DNA of 64,000 bases, taken from Euonymus europaeus. Its lineage: Eukaryota > Streptophyta > Magnoliopsida > Celastrales > Celastraceae. Below are positions 10,901 through 22,500 of this stretch, piece by piece. The position numbers were made by a program, and so were the translations under genes. Position 1 is the first letter of the stretch. Every line of letters starts with the position of its first letter. A model generated the notes under the pieces. It did not search any database and was not told the DNA's origin. It saw nothing but the letters and a program-made list of their open reading frames with translations. Location: NCBI GenBank assembly GCA_963580455.1, contig OY756961.1:8661001-8725000 (forward strand), in the 5' to 3' direction.

Positions 10901-13900
10901 CTGTTATTCCTTTCAGAGGATTTTTTTCCAAATTTCATATATAACAATTGGTTGTCCTTTGCTTGCAATCTTACCTCTCTGAGTAGCATTTGAGTTATCT
11001 TCTTCTTGAGCCTTCAGCCGATAATCTTGCTCAAATCTATCTAAGGCATGCATTTCATGATATAATTCCTGCAACCAAGGGAATGTACATTTTCCTTCAG
11101 GAATATTTTAGCTAAAAACAGGGTGAACCGTGTTGATGTAAGCTAACGGCACATTATGCTATTAATAACATAATTAGTAGCCAAATAGATCGTTTTCATA
11201 TAAACAGATATCATTTAAAATTAGTAAAATGCGTAGAACAAAGTACCCTAGTTTTAAAGTACAAAAGGAGAAATCAACGAATTCATGCACTATGGGCATA
11301 GTGCCTCCTTTGTGTAGATTAAGCCCACTACCAAAAAACTTCTTCAGTGTTCCTCCATGTACAAACCATTCCCACCAACCATAAATGTTTATTTTTAGAA
11401 AATAAAGGAAAGAACTCTGTGTAGAAGGCTTTGACAGTGGTGGGAGGGTTCTAGGACGGGCAAATGTACGCAACATTACCCCCACCCCACGGATAAACTT
11501 TTTAAGCGGTTTAAACCACAGAAAGCTGCAATGTAGCACCTTTATCAACGCACCAATATTTGCCTTTTTAATCTTTTAGGTATAATGCCTGGAAGAGACA
11601 AGGACAAGGTGCATCTGCAAAGAAATCTTATAAGTGGAAGAGTAGTCAAGCTTCTATTCTATTGTTCAGTTTGATCATCAGTTTCCAAGTTTATACCAGA
11701 GTTGTTAAAAGCGTGCTTAAGCGCTAAAGCGAAGCGATCAGAAGCCTTAGCGCCTTGATCGCTTCGCTTCTACGTGTTTTACCGAAGCTCGCTTACGCGC
11801 GCTTTCGTCTGGCCCTTAAAGGCGCCTAATACCTGATGTGTTGAGCGCCATAAAACGAGAACAGAAATAGAATCCCCAGCCTCCCTAGCCTCGCGACATC
11901 TCATTTTTGGTTGCGACTCCTCTGCGTCTCTTTTCAGCTTCTCTCTGGCACTCGCGCGACATCTGTCTTTGATTTGCGACTCTGTCTTTCTTGCTGATCT
12001 GCTTTCGATTGTTCTTCAAGTCGTCCTCAAGCTGCCGCTGCTCTTCAACTGGTATTTCATTCTCTTCGATCCTTTGCTTTCCACTTTGCTTCTCTGCTTT
12101 CTACTTTTCCTCTTCGGCTTTCCTCAATTCTTCTTCGCTGCTATTTTCTGCTTTGCTCTTGAACTCTTCATCCAGTTCATTGCTAATTTCTGTTCGTTTG
12201 ATCTGTTGTGGTGGGGCGAATTAGATAAATAGATATAATGGAGGGTGGTTCTGGGTCTAATCCGTCCAAACAAGTGTCATCTACATCCTCAAATACGAGA
12301 GGCAAGTCAAAGGAAAGGAGTTGACAGACATTGGCTGGAAGTATAATCACATGATGAATCCAAACAATCCAAATGCTATTACTTGTAATTTTTGTCAGAA
12401 GCTTACAAATGGTGGGATATATCGTGCAAAACAACATCAGGTTGGGATTTTTAAAAATGGTGCACCATGCAAGGAGTGTCCTCAACATGTGAAAGATGAG
12501 TTGCTTAATCACATGCGTATGAAACAAAAGCAAAAAGAAATTACAGCCTATCACCCGCTTCAAGATGTTGATGATTATGGTTTTGGTGATGATGAAGATG
12601 AAGATGAAGTTGAAGAAATTGCTAGGCCTAATGGCAAAAGAGTTGGTGGGAGTTTAGAAATTAGAGAAGGAGCTAATGTTACCAAGAAGGTAAAGGGGCC
12701 AATGGATATGTTCTTTAAGAGGAAGAAAAGCATAGGAGCAAAGCTCAAGCAAAAAACTATGAATGAGGCGTGTGACAAAGAATTGAGAGCTGAAACTGTG
12801 CAATACATTGCTCGGTTTTGGTACCAAGCAGCATTGTCATTCAATTCTGCTAACTTAAATAGCTTCAAGGATATGGTTGAAGCTATAGGTAGATATGACC
12901 CAGGTTTGAAACCACCAAGTTACCATGAGTTGAGGGTTCTGCTTCTTAAGAAGGAGGTTGATCACACGGAGCAAATGATGAAAACTCACAAGATTGAATG
13001 GGCAAAGCATGGTTGTTCAATCATGTCAGATGGGTGGACGGATAAGAATAATAGAACTTTGATCAACATCTTGATGAATTGTTCTTTAGGAACAATGTTT
13101 GTTGAATCTATTGATGCTTCATCCTACATGAAAACAGGGGAGAAGATATTTGAGCTACTTGATAAGTTTGTTGAACGGATTAGAGAAGAAAATGTTGTGC
13201 AAGTAATTACCGACAATGGAAGCAACTTCAAAGCTGCCGGTGAGTTCAACTTCAAATTATGAATCTATGATATTTAAAATTGTTTCATGTTTCAATTTTT
13301 TTCATCATATCAAATTAGTTCACTAATTTTTATTTTTTTTGACAATCTTACTTTCAGGTGAATTACTTATGGCGAAGAGGAAACACTTGTATTGGACTCC
13401 TTGTGCTACTCACTGCATAGATCTCATATTGGAAGACATTGGGAAGATAGAAAAGGTGAAAAGAACACTTTCAAATGCTATTTTCCTAACTGGTTATATC
13501 TATAATCATGTAGGTGTCTTGAGCATGATGCGGGAGTTTACAAACAACAGTGAATTAGTAAGATATGGGGTTACTCAATTTGCGACGACTTTCCTTTGTT
13601 TGGAAAGTCTTGGAAGCAAAAAGGAGTGTATTCGAAATATGTTCACTTCGGAAAAATGGTTGAATAGCAAATGGGCTAAGGATGCCAAAGGTAAAAGGGC
13701 ATATGAAATTGTTCTAATGCCGGCATTTTGGGCCAATATTGTTCATATCCGAAAGGTGATGGGTCCCCTAATGAAAGTTCTTCGGCTAGTTGACAATGAA
13801 AAAAAGCCGGCAATGGGATACATTTATGAGGCAATGGATAGAGCCAAAGAAGCTATTCAATCGGCTTTTGAAGGAAGGCCAGTGAAATACAAGAAAATAT

Positions 13901-16900
13901 TTGAAATTATTGATGAACGATGGGAATGCCAACTTCATAGAGATTTACATGCAACAGGTCATTACTTAAATCCAGAATTTTTCTATAATGATCCTAGCAT
14001 TGAGAATTGTGAGGAGCTTACAAGTGGATTGTATAGATGCATTGAAAGAATGATTGAATCAGAGGATTCTAAACTTAAGATTATGGATGAGTTACATTTA
14101 TACAAAAGAGCTCAAGGTCAATTTGGCAATTCTTTGGCAATTCGAACAAGGAGTACCAAATCCCCTGGTAATTACTATTTGGTTGCTTTAGTAAGATGTA
14201 AATATGTAATTCATTACTTACTTCATTGCCAAATTTATTTAATTAACATTTGGTTGCTTCACTTAAAAATTTGCAGCTGAGTGGTGGAATTTATTTGGCA
14301 ATTCAGCTCCTCAATTGCAGAAAATGGCAATTAGAATTCTTAGTTTGACATGCAGTGCTTCTGGATGTGAGAGAAACTGGAGCATGTTTGAGCATGTAAG
14401 TACTAATTATTGCCTTCTACTACTTCTTAGTTTTTGCACTTTTGTTTACAGCTTCACTGCTTCACATGTGTAATAAATAAAAATCTTTTTGAAGGTCCAT
14501 AACAAGCGCAGGAACAAATTAGAGCATCAAAAGCTGCATGACTTGATCTATGTCAAGTACAACCAAACATTGAAGTCTCGTTATGAAATGAGGGACAAGA
14601 TTGATCCTATATCATTGAATGATATCGATGTTTGCAATGAATGGGTGGTTGGAGAAATGGGTGCAAGCTCGGATGGTGAGAATGAGCTTGTGCACAATGC
14701 TGGTGACTTAAAATGGGGTGTTGTAGGTGAAGCTGTTGGTGCCGGTCAAAGAAGAGCAACTAGACAACAAGCAAGGTCAAAGGCTTCAACCTCTTCAAAT
14801 CCACCACCACCACCACCAATATCAATTCCATTACCTACTGAAACTGAAGAAGAAGCTATTGCAAATGGCATTGGCTTAGATGAGATGGAGGAGGATGGAG
14901 GAGTTGGAATGTCAAGCGCACTTAGCGCAGACAATGATGAGTTTGATGACGATGATGATGAAGAAGCTGAATGATTCATGATTGGCTGATTATTTGCATC
15001 TGTGACTGTTAGATTGTTTGATTGCTTGCTTGCATTTTTATTTTATTTTTTGGCTTCTTTCTTGAACATTTGCCACTGTCAACCATTTATGTGTTATGCT
15101 TTTATGAATTATGACTTTATGAGCAGTCCAGATCTATTCCAGCCTTCCAGGGATGTTGAAATGTCTAATAAAATTATGAATTGAGTGTTAAGTGGCATGA
15201 GAATGCAGGAAATCATCTTTTTTTCTGCATTTCTTCAAAAGCGCGCTTAAGCTAGCGCCTAGCGCTTCGAAGCGCTAGGATGCCTCTGGCGCTTTTGAGC
15301 GCCTAGGGCTTTTAACAACTTTGGTTTATACAATCATACATTTTTCAAATTTGAGCATTTAACAGCAAAATGTTTCAGATATCTCCAACGAATTGTTATT
15401 CTAATTGTATACACATTCCATGTAAAATTAGGAGGAAGGGACTGGTACAAAATGGGAATAAAAACATGTTTTGACTACTTAATCCAATTAAATATTGTCA
15501 GGAAAATATTATAATCTGTTCCCAGAGGACAGCACTGATCCTTACTTTTGAACTCCAACGAATGGAGCAATGGCTAAGCCAATAGGCAAAGTACATCAAG
15601 TCAGGCACTTTGCAGCTTTTAACATGACCAATGTAAATTTTATATGGTAGCCAAGAAAGATGAATTAAAACACAAGAGGGAATTAATAAAACAGAAACAG
15701 AAGAACAATAATGAAGACAACACAAAAAAAAAAAAAAAAGGAACAAACCATGAGAAAAGAGACTGGCAGTGAACATAGAGGTAAAATAAACAATGAAGCT
15801 CACAGGATAAAAGGAATTAGATGCTAAGAACCAAAGCGGAGATGAGAAAACACATTTATGTTAGACAAATATTTTCAAGACCGAGCACAAATGAAAAGAC
15901 CTTCAAAAAGTTCAGTGACTTTTGATAAGGCAAAAAAAAAAGGCATTAAGAGGACAAAATTCAGTGATCACTGCACAAAAACCCTCTAAATGCACTGATA
16001 ATGCTGGTCAACCATAATTCTAAGACACTTTCGCCTCTCTAGGCCACTCCTCCCCTTGCTTGCAAACTTTACCCACTTCATACTTTTCAGAGAAGACAAA
16101 TGACCATTATTCCTGAACAATTGGAATAATGCAATGATAGAGATCCAAACTTCAGTCATTACAGGCAAATAGGATGAGAGTAAACTGCTTTCTTTTAAAT
16201 ATCCTAGTAAGATTACTTGCAAACTCCAGCTTTTTCCCACCATTTGTACTTCCTTAAAAGAAAACCATTGTTCCCCCAAAATTAGCGAAATTCAAGCCTA
16301 GAGATTAGAATATCAATGGTTTATGATACGAACATCCCACATCGCTAAGATGTGGGAGTTGAGATCTATTGATAAGGAGAGTAAATGCCTTCCTTAATCA
16401 GCCAACAAGTTTTCTAGGCCAAAAGTCTATTGGGCTTGTTGGTCAACCAGCCCATATGTGGCCATTGGTTGGGCTTGTTGGATGGTTGGGCCTACTAAAT
16501 GTGTGTATGGGTGAGCATTTAGCTAGGTTCTTATCAATTTACAATTAATCTATTAAAAGATATCCATGCATACTCATTCACCTTTCCTCATCTGAAGGTA
16601 CTTAATTAATGATAACCAAAAACTGTTAGAGCGGCACAGAGAAACCACTAAATCAACAATAATGCACACTGTAGGTGCAAAAGCTTTGTGTGTTCCAGGT
16701 GTTGGATGGTTAGGACATGATTGAGCTGAAATACTATACATCAAATTGCACAATGAAAGCTTGAAGCAATAAAGCTGCCAACCTGATTTGTGTAGATTTC
16801 AAAAGTTCAATCATAAAAAGGTTGAACAAAGCTTTTTGGAGAATAAAACATAAAAAGGAGAGATAAAGAGAAGGAAAAAGCAGGGCCAAATAGACTTGAA

Positions 16901-19900
16901 GTCTTGAACACCCTCTTCATAGTGGCAACTGGCAATATAGTAATCGAAACATGTTCTCCACAGGGTTGAGTGCATAAACTCAGCAAAGGACAAATGAACA
17001 ACAACAACACATAATTGAATGAAGTGAAGCATGGATCACAAATACAAGACAAATGGTCATACTATTTTCTAAAATGTCACTATTTTCTTCTCAGGTAATC
17101 ATAACTAAGCCTCACTAATAAAGAAACATGAAATTTCAAGTATGGAGCACACCTTGCAAAAACAAATTTTCATGAACCATACTTATTAGAGGCAGTGCCG
17201 AAAGGAGTCACCTTCCAAGTTTCAATCAGAGAGGGCATCTACAGTAGGTTGACAGCTACTGCAAACTTATAAGTTGCATCACATCTTATAAACTATAAAT
17301 CCAACAGAGAACAAGGGAAATACCCTACTGTTCATACACTGCATAGAGCTCTAAATACAGTGAAAGGGGGGCATATAATTGAATAAAGAACAAGGATTTA
17401 TGCTGATCCAAGTAGTATATGCAGAACAATAAAAAGGGCATTGATGGCAGTATCAAGTAATGCAATGCACATGAAAACTTAAAATTAATTACAAAAATAC
17501 TGTCTAATACTCACAGCGGTATGCTGAACCAAAGTCATCAATTGCTGCATTACTGTTTCTGATTCGTCCTCCAACTGCTTTTCGGGTGCAGGTTCTGAAC
17601 CCAATCTGTAATTAATAAAAAGATAGCAGGAAGAAAGAGGGGAGCATGAACCACATAAGAAACATTCTTAAATATGCTCAAAGCAATGCGCAAGAAGATG
17701 CCATTGGTATTACTTTTCAAAGTAACGATCCAAGTTGTGCCATTGTGGATCCTTACAACGATTTCCAAAACGCACAGCCTCCCCAGAAAACACTTTCAAC
17801 TCTTCTCTGTCAAAATTTATACAAGAACATAGTAAGAATCTTTCATTGACTGCCTTAGGATACGGCAAGGAAAACATTAAAAAACGAGAATTTAAGACTA
17901 GTATAGCTATCTATTTCATCATTCACCTCTTATCAGATGCAGCAATTCTGAGTAGCTCATCTATATCTCTTGATACCAAATTTTGCACTCCTTCTGAGAC
18001 GAGCACAACTTCTTTTAAATGTTTAATGTTCTCCTTTGAGAGGGACTGCATTAGATTAGCACCCTTAACAATTGTGTTTGCAACTTCAAATGCCAAAATT
18101 GAAATTTTATTCCCTTTTGCCAACCCAGAGGTGAAACCACCACCGATACTCAAATTTGTCATGCTACTACCAAGTGTGTCCAAAACTTCCACTGCCTTCC
18201 CTAGCCCAACAGTACCAGCTCTGCCAAGAAGTGAACTTACTTCTGAAACCTATAATATTGAGCAAGCAAGCCAGTGTCACAGGTAATACATATATACCAT
18301 AATGACAGAAACTTAGAATGGGAAACAAAAGGAAATATGAATACCAAAAGCAAATCATTGCATGGCCCATCAACATGCCTGAAAGCAGTTTTAACTCTAT
18401 TAATTGGCAGTATGGTACAGCCAATATTCCAAAAAGGAAAGAATCAGAGAAATCATGATTAAGCCCATCCCGAGAAACCCAAGAAAGTGCAAAGCTATGT
18501 AGCTATCACAGAATCCCAAGGCAGATGCAAGAAATCCATATCATATATGGTATATGTACAAGTAAAAGATGATTATATTTGCCAAAAGATTTTTGGGTGA
18601 TCAACTAAGAACGAAATGTTATGCATCCAATTTTAATCTTGCAATACTTTGAAACCAACTTTTGATGGGTAGTCTGAGACTAAAAATTGTTAGTTCATTT
18701 GTTTGCTCAGAAGAAAAACATCTTGAAGAAATGGTTCGTGCAGCTTTGGTAGATGATTAAAAAACAACTTACACAAATACAAGAAATAAATGTAGGGGAA
18801 TGTGGCACCTTCAAGTAGCGTAGCAGCCACTAGTTTCCAATAAGACATAATAAATCCCCCAAATGGGACGACTTGCAAAGATTAAATTCAAAAACTAATT
18901 ACAGCCAGCTTAAAAGGCACTTAGTCAAGTGAATTCTACCTAAACACAACAAACTTAATACGACTCATCTCTCCACAAACCAAATCCCCTTTCAATATTG
19001 ACACCTTATCAACTATTAGTCCATTATGTTTTCCCTTCATGAATATCTGATTAAGATATGACTGTACAAAAATATCACCACTCAACTTCTGCAGCTCCAG
19101 CCTAAGAATAAAAAAATACAAATCAAGCACATCCATGGGGGCACAATTACCACCAAGACATATATGACATCAGCACCCTAAACTTCTAGCTCATTTAACA
19201 ATATTTGCAAGTTTTTCAACATATTTTAATATAAATGAAATAAGTTCTTAGAACTATTACATATAATTTTTAGGCCATCATAAAACCCTTTATGAACACA
19301 ATTATACAAATTGCATGACTAAGACTTTTAACTTATTGGTGTCCAGCAGCTAAATATTCTGTGAGTCCCATATGCTCAAACATAGATTGTTAAGCAAGAA
19401 GTTGAAAACACATCAATTGACTCCAATAATTTGCATACTGGTGATGGCAGTTGTGCGTTATACATATCAGTTTACAATTCTCTGTAAATGACTAAATGAG
19501 TAGAAAAGAAAAAGAAGCCTATCAATATTGCCAATTTGCCTCATGATGTGTAACCCGTAAGAAAACATGTAAGCACTAGACACTAATAGTTTCTTATCCT
19601 TATCTTTATTATATCATCCTAATAATACTCCGAACACAAATAAAGAAAGTGAAACAATGTTACAAAAGACAGATTCCAATTGCCCTCTCCCGGAAAGCCC
19701 GGTTATACCAAAGAAACATTGAATGAAACAATTCTGCATTTCTTACTCCCATTTCCAAGGAATACAGGTTCCATGTACTTTTGACTTCTCTTACAGAAAG
19801 ACCAGCTAATCAGGGCAGGAATAACCTCTAGGTAACTAAGGCCAATAGAGCATCGCCTAAGGCCCCTGGTAAGGAAAATTCCTAAAAATTTTAATGTTAA

Positions 19901-20044
19901 ACAGCTCTTTATCTTTTTAGATAATGATAACAATTAAGGAAAATGTTAAATAATTGGTCCCCTACAAAGCAAAAATATTTCCATTAAGGAAAATTAAATC
20001 ATATTTAAAAACACTACATTCCTTGTAAATCGCAAACCATCTCT

Positions 20045-20083
<39 letters not shown>

Positions 20084-21191
20084 TACAACCCTTGGAAGAC
20101 TCACAGCTCCTCGTCTCTCATAGACATACCTCTTCATCTCTTATTCTCTTTCCTGTGGTTTTCCCCTAATAGCTCTCAAAGGCTCTCTCGCCAAGATCCA
20201 AGAGCTTCTCATTTTGATTGATTCTGATACAACAATTTTATCTTCACTTTGATAGTTTTGCTTGAGAAAAAATTCTATCATAGGGTTGAAAATAAACACT
20301 ATTGATTTCAAAAATGTATATGAATAATTACACTAAAGGGCCTCATTCAAATTTCAACCCAGAACCCAACTTAACCTGATCAGCCCCCAACCAACCTCCA
20401 TGTCTTCATGAAGTGACTAACAAACCCATGCTACTGAGAATTGCATGGTCAACTTTTTCAAAACCATCAATATGCTATGAGTTTTAATGAGGCTATAGAG
20501 CTCAAATTTACCTTCAGATAAATGTAAAAAGGGGGAAGACGCTTATCAACGAATACTAATTTTTACATTACATTTTCAGAATTAGGACCTTGAGACGGGG
20601 GCAGTTGAGAGAGGAAAATTTATTTTCAGCATATTCCTTATATCATTGTAAATTTTCACCGTTGTCACTTAGCGGCAGATTGTTTACATGGAGCGATCTC
20701 TGCTTTCAAATGATTCAGGAAACAAACATAACAATGAGAAATTCCTTATGTACCATAATTCATTTATTTCAACAAGAAATCATAGTTCATACACTTGAAA
20801 CACATATAAGACAAGTATGAACAGATGACAGCTGAGCAAAGAAAACAATTACGAAGATTGGAGTTACCTTTGCAACTGTAACCTGTTTCGACTTAGATTT
20901 GTGAGATAGAGCCCTTGACAATCGAGGAATTCCATCATTGATATCATCAGGGCTTACTGCATTTGGTACTGCATTTGGAACTGCATTCATCTCTTGAAAC
21001 GAAAATGGTTCTCTTAGTTCCTTATCCTTCACGTTATCGCCAACAGTATAGGGAGCAGCATTACTATTTATTTTGATTTCACGAGACTGATAAGCCAATC
21101 CTGACCCATTATTAATGTAACCATTCACATGTGAAAAGCCTCCACCAGAAGCACTATCAACAGTAGATCTCTTCGAGCAAAGACCACCCAT
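7920..21191 (-). CDS. PSI1: PSK SIMULATOR 1-like protein (DUF3475 + DUF668), 12 coding exons
   Basis: CDS (minus): 21191-20868, 18249-17927, 17806-17714, 17605-17515, 11068-10975, 10118-10021, 9787-9718, 9281-9178, 9054-8938, 8860-8784, 8550-8506, 8430-7920. The sum is 1947 nt: 648 residues plus TAG. All introns are GT-AG and phases join cleanly. The N-terminus MGGLCSKRS is an N-myristoylation motif (Gly2) with Cys5 as a possible palmitoyl site, suggesting plasma-membrane attachment. DUF3475 is near residues 155-215 ([20 protein letters not shown]) and DUF668 near 378-465 ([40 protein letters not shown]). A Ser-Pro-rich tail follows ([12 protein letters not shown]). Arabidopsis PSI1 is linked to phytosulfokine-dependent growth; that role is borrowed by homology. 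Exon 1 holds a small in-frame repeat ([11 protein letters not shown]). Intron 4 (6.4 kb) contains an hAT element. The exon 9 donor GTCTTT is weak. A paralogue (PSI2/PSI3-type) is possible. Confidence 0.93.
10425..10631 (+). repeat. tRNA-derived SINE-like element in PSI1-like intron 5
   Basis: A box-A-like TAGGTTCACTTGG (10437-10449) and a box-B-like GGTTTGAGACTC (10481-10492) are 31 bases apart, the spacing of an internal Pol III promoter. About 130 bases later there is an A-rich tail (AAAAAGAAAAATATAA, from 10620). This layout fits a plant SINE. I see no clean target duplication, so the ends are approximate. Confidence 0.5.
11689..11696. other. Left target site duplication of the hAT element
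   Basis: GTTTATAC directly precedes the terminal CAGAGTTGTT; the identical octamer follows the right end at 15324-15331. Confidence 0.95.
11727..11769. promoter_or_regulatory. Left subterminal hairpin of the hAT element
   Basis: AAGCGAAGCGATCA (11727-11740) is the exact reverse complement of TGATCGCTTCGCTT (11756-11769), leaving a 15-base loop. Subterminal repeats bind transposase in Ac/Ds-type hAT elements; such a role here is inference. Confidence 0.75.
12238..14974 (+). pseudogene. hAT transposase (BED zinc finger, DUF659, hAT dimerisation), 4 exons, 5' frame break
   Basis: Exons: about 12238-13239, 13358-14167, 14277-14395, 14495-14974, all with GT-AG introns and matching phases. In order: BED-type zinc finger (CNFCQK ... 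QHQVG ... PCKECP), DUF659 with [10 protein letters not shown] and [13 protein letters not shown] (hAT catalytic-site region), then the C-terminal dimerisation block ([54 protein letters not shown]). The tail has a Pro run (PPPPPP) and ends in acidic [12 protein letters not shown]. The natural ATG (12238, [12 protein letters not shown]) is out of frame with the body: it meets a TGA at 12322, while the body frame has an upstream TAA and no ATG before 12350. One indel near 12300-12320 would explain this, so the copy is probably inactive unless it starts at a later ATG. Confidence 0.88.
15258..15279. promoter_or_regulatory. Right subterminal perfect palindrome of the hAT element
   Basis: Eleven bases CCTAGCGCTTC (15258-15268) are followed immediately by their exact reverse complement GAAGCGCTAGG (15269-15279), a 22-bp palindrome with no loop, about 45 bp from the right end. 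Confidence 0.8.
15324..15331. other. Right target site duplication of the hAT element
   Basis: GTTTATAC, identical to 11689-11696. Confidence 0.95.
15332..16323. other. Remainder of PSI1-like intron 4 (proximal stretch)
   Basis: AT-rich intron sequence with an A-rich run at about 15726-15740. No ORF with recognisable similarity. Confidence 0.5.
16324..16536 (+). repeat. Short solo-LTR-like insert (TRIM-like) in intron 4
   Basis: The 213-bp segment begins TGATA and ends TATCA, a perfect 5-bp inverted end. It is flanked by GTTTA (16319-16323) and ATTTA (16537-16541), a 4/5 match that could be a 5-bp target duplication. Inside are AACATCCCACATCG and its partial inverted echo AAGATGTGGGAG, plus three TTGGGCTTGTTGG-like phrases. 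Size and ends fit a terminal-repeat-in-miniature or small LTR; weak without relatives. Confidence 0.45.
16537..17514. other. Remainder of PSI1-like intron 4 (distal stretch, transcript 5' side)
   Basis: Ordinary AT-rich intron with the donor GTGAGTATTAG at 17514 (minus). Nothing else seen. Confidence 0.5.
18250..20867. other. PSI1-like intron 1 (2.6 kb)
   Basis: Donor GTAACTCC and acceptor TATTATAG on the minus strand. It contains a (CT)n(AC)n microsatellite at 20041-20084 and otherwise no recognisable element. Confidence 0.7.
20041..20084. repeat. Compound microsatellite (CT)n-(AC)n
   Basis: About 14 CT units followed by about 7 AC units within PSI1-like intron 1. Confidence 0.95.
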
Positions 21192-22060
21192 TGTGTCAAT
21201 TATTGCTGATGGAGAATCACTTACATCTCAAAATGTCCATGCAAAGCCAAAAATTTCTTTACTAACAAAACTTGAAGAGTGCCCTTTAATAAAAGCAATT
21301 TGCAAAGCTCAATAAACAACTGATAGTCAAATACTTTCTCACTCTCTTCAAAACAAACTGATCTAGCTAGCCTGCAGCTGCACATGGATTCCTGAGAATG
21401 GTACCAAAATCACAACAACACCAATTTCGATGCCCAGTAGCACTGCAGCTCATCTACACCAATACACCAAAATGTACGTCAAAAAAACCCTCACAAAATT
21501 GCATTTTCCACGATTAATGTGTCTTCACAAATTAAAACCAACAGAATAAAAAAAAAATACAAACATTGTCCATCTACATAATAATATCACGCTACAAGTT
21601 CAAACCCATTTTTTCTGAAAACCCCGAGATCAATCAGCATACACAGTAAAACAGACAACTTAGTGAACATTACACATACGGAAAAGATAGAGAAATAGAA
21701 AGGTAGTTACACAGGAAATCAAAAAGTTAAATCAGAAACAAAGAGATAGATTGACTCACCAGGAAGCTAGTTACAGTCGGTGCTTCTTTGAGACCCTAGA
21801 AAGTGCAGATACTAAAGAGTGATGTTGATGATGTCGAGAGATCAATAAGTACTTGCATAGACAGAGAGAAGATCCAAGGAGGAGCACAGGGTGAGAAAGA
21901 AAGAAGTAGCGGAACAGTCGAGAAACAGGATACCTCAGTCCAGTCAGCGGCTCTGGCACACACAAGCAAGCAAGCAACGACAACCACCACCGGATTAGAG
22001 ATGGTCAAAACCCCAATTCACTTCAATTCTCTACTTCTTCGAGTCCTAAACAAAACTACT
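21192..22060 (-). other. Probable 5' UTR region of the PSI1-like gene, with a possible leader intron
   Basis: The minus strand upstream of the ATG is CT-rich leader-like sequence (about 21761-22060). A strong donor CTTCCTG|GTGAGTC lies at about 21760, and a plausible acceptor GAGCTGCAG at about 21436. A leader intron between them would join a 5' exon to the exon with the ATG at 21191. The start site itself is not visible, and the ORFs in this stretch look non-coding. Confidence 0.45.
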
Positions 22061-22500
22061 GTTTAGTGCTCCCAGTAATTGTTATTTGCCCACTCTCGTC
22101 TTCGGCGCGTGTTCGTACTATACACATTGTTCCTTTATGTTTGTTCTTCTATAATTTTTGGATCCTTCTGCCAAGCATTTTAAAGGTTTTTTTTATTTAT
22201 AATTGTGGTGTGCTGTACTGTTCATTAATTTTTTAGTGATGTAGTTAACTTACGCATTATCAAATTTTTAGTCAAGTAGTTAAATTAGATGGTTTTTGTA
22301 AACATTTACTCGTCTGGTTATTTGGGTTGGAGTACGAGACTTTTTGAGAAATCAATAAGGCACCGTCCTGTTTGGTTGGATGTATTGGGTAGTTAATTTA
22401 TAAGTAATCAAATTACTGTAATGTGATTACAAGATATTTTTATTAAGGTGTTTGGTTTACAAAATGTAAATGTATTTCATTCATTAGCGTTTTCCAAAAT
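22061..22500. other. Upstream region of the PSI1-like gene; possible MITE remnant
   Basis: It should hold the promoter. GTGTATAGTAC (minus, about 22114-22124) is a weak TATA candidate. The part at 22360-22500 (CCGTCCTGTTTGGTTGG start, TTGGTTTAC, AATGTAAATG) resembles worn hAT-type MITE sequence, but I could not pair its ends. Confidence 0.35.

Larger units (their letters stand above)
11697..15323 (+). mobile_element. Complete hAT-superfamily DNA transposon (3627 bp) inside PSI1-like intron 4
   Basis: The ends are CAGAGTTGTTAAAAGC on the left and, read inward on the minus strand, CAAAGTTGTTAAAAGC on the right: 15 of 16 bases match. The flanking 8-bp duplication GTTTATAC is perfect, as expected for hAT. 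Both ends carry GC-rich subterminal sequence full of AGCGC/GCGCT words and a strong hairpin (separate entries). A four-exon transposase gene fills the middle on the plus strand, antisense to the host gene. The element explains more than half of the 6.4-kb intron. Confidence 0.95.

Noticed and set aside
11174..11548. 124-codon minus-strand ORF in PSI1-like intron 4
   Set aside because: Lies inside the intron, no splice signals join it to the gene, no recognised domain.
12183..12563. Minus-strand ORF of 126 codons
   Set aside because: Shadow of the first transposase exon; the plus strand has the recognisable zinc finger.
14746..14979. Ser-rich minus-strand ORF
   Set aside because: Antisense of the acidic transposase tail.
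20041..20084. CT/AC run as a promoter element
   Set aside because: It lies in intron 1 of the host gene and is simple microsatellite sequence.
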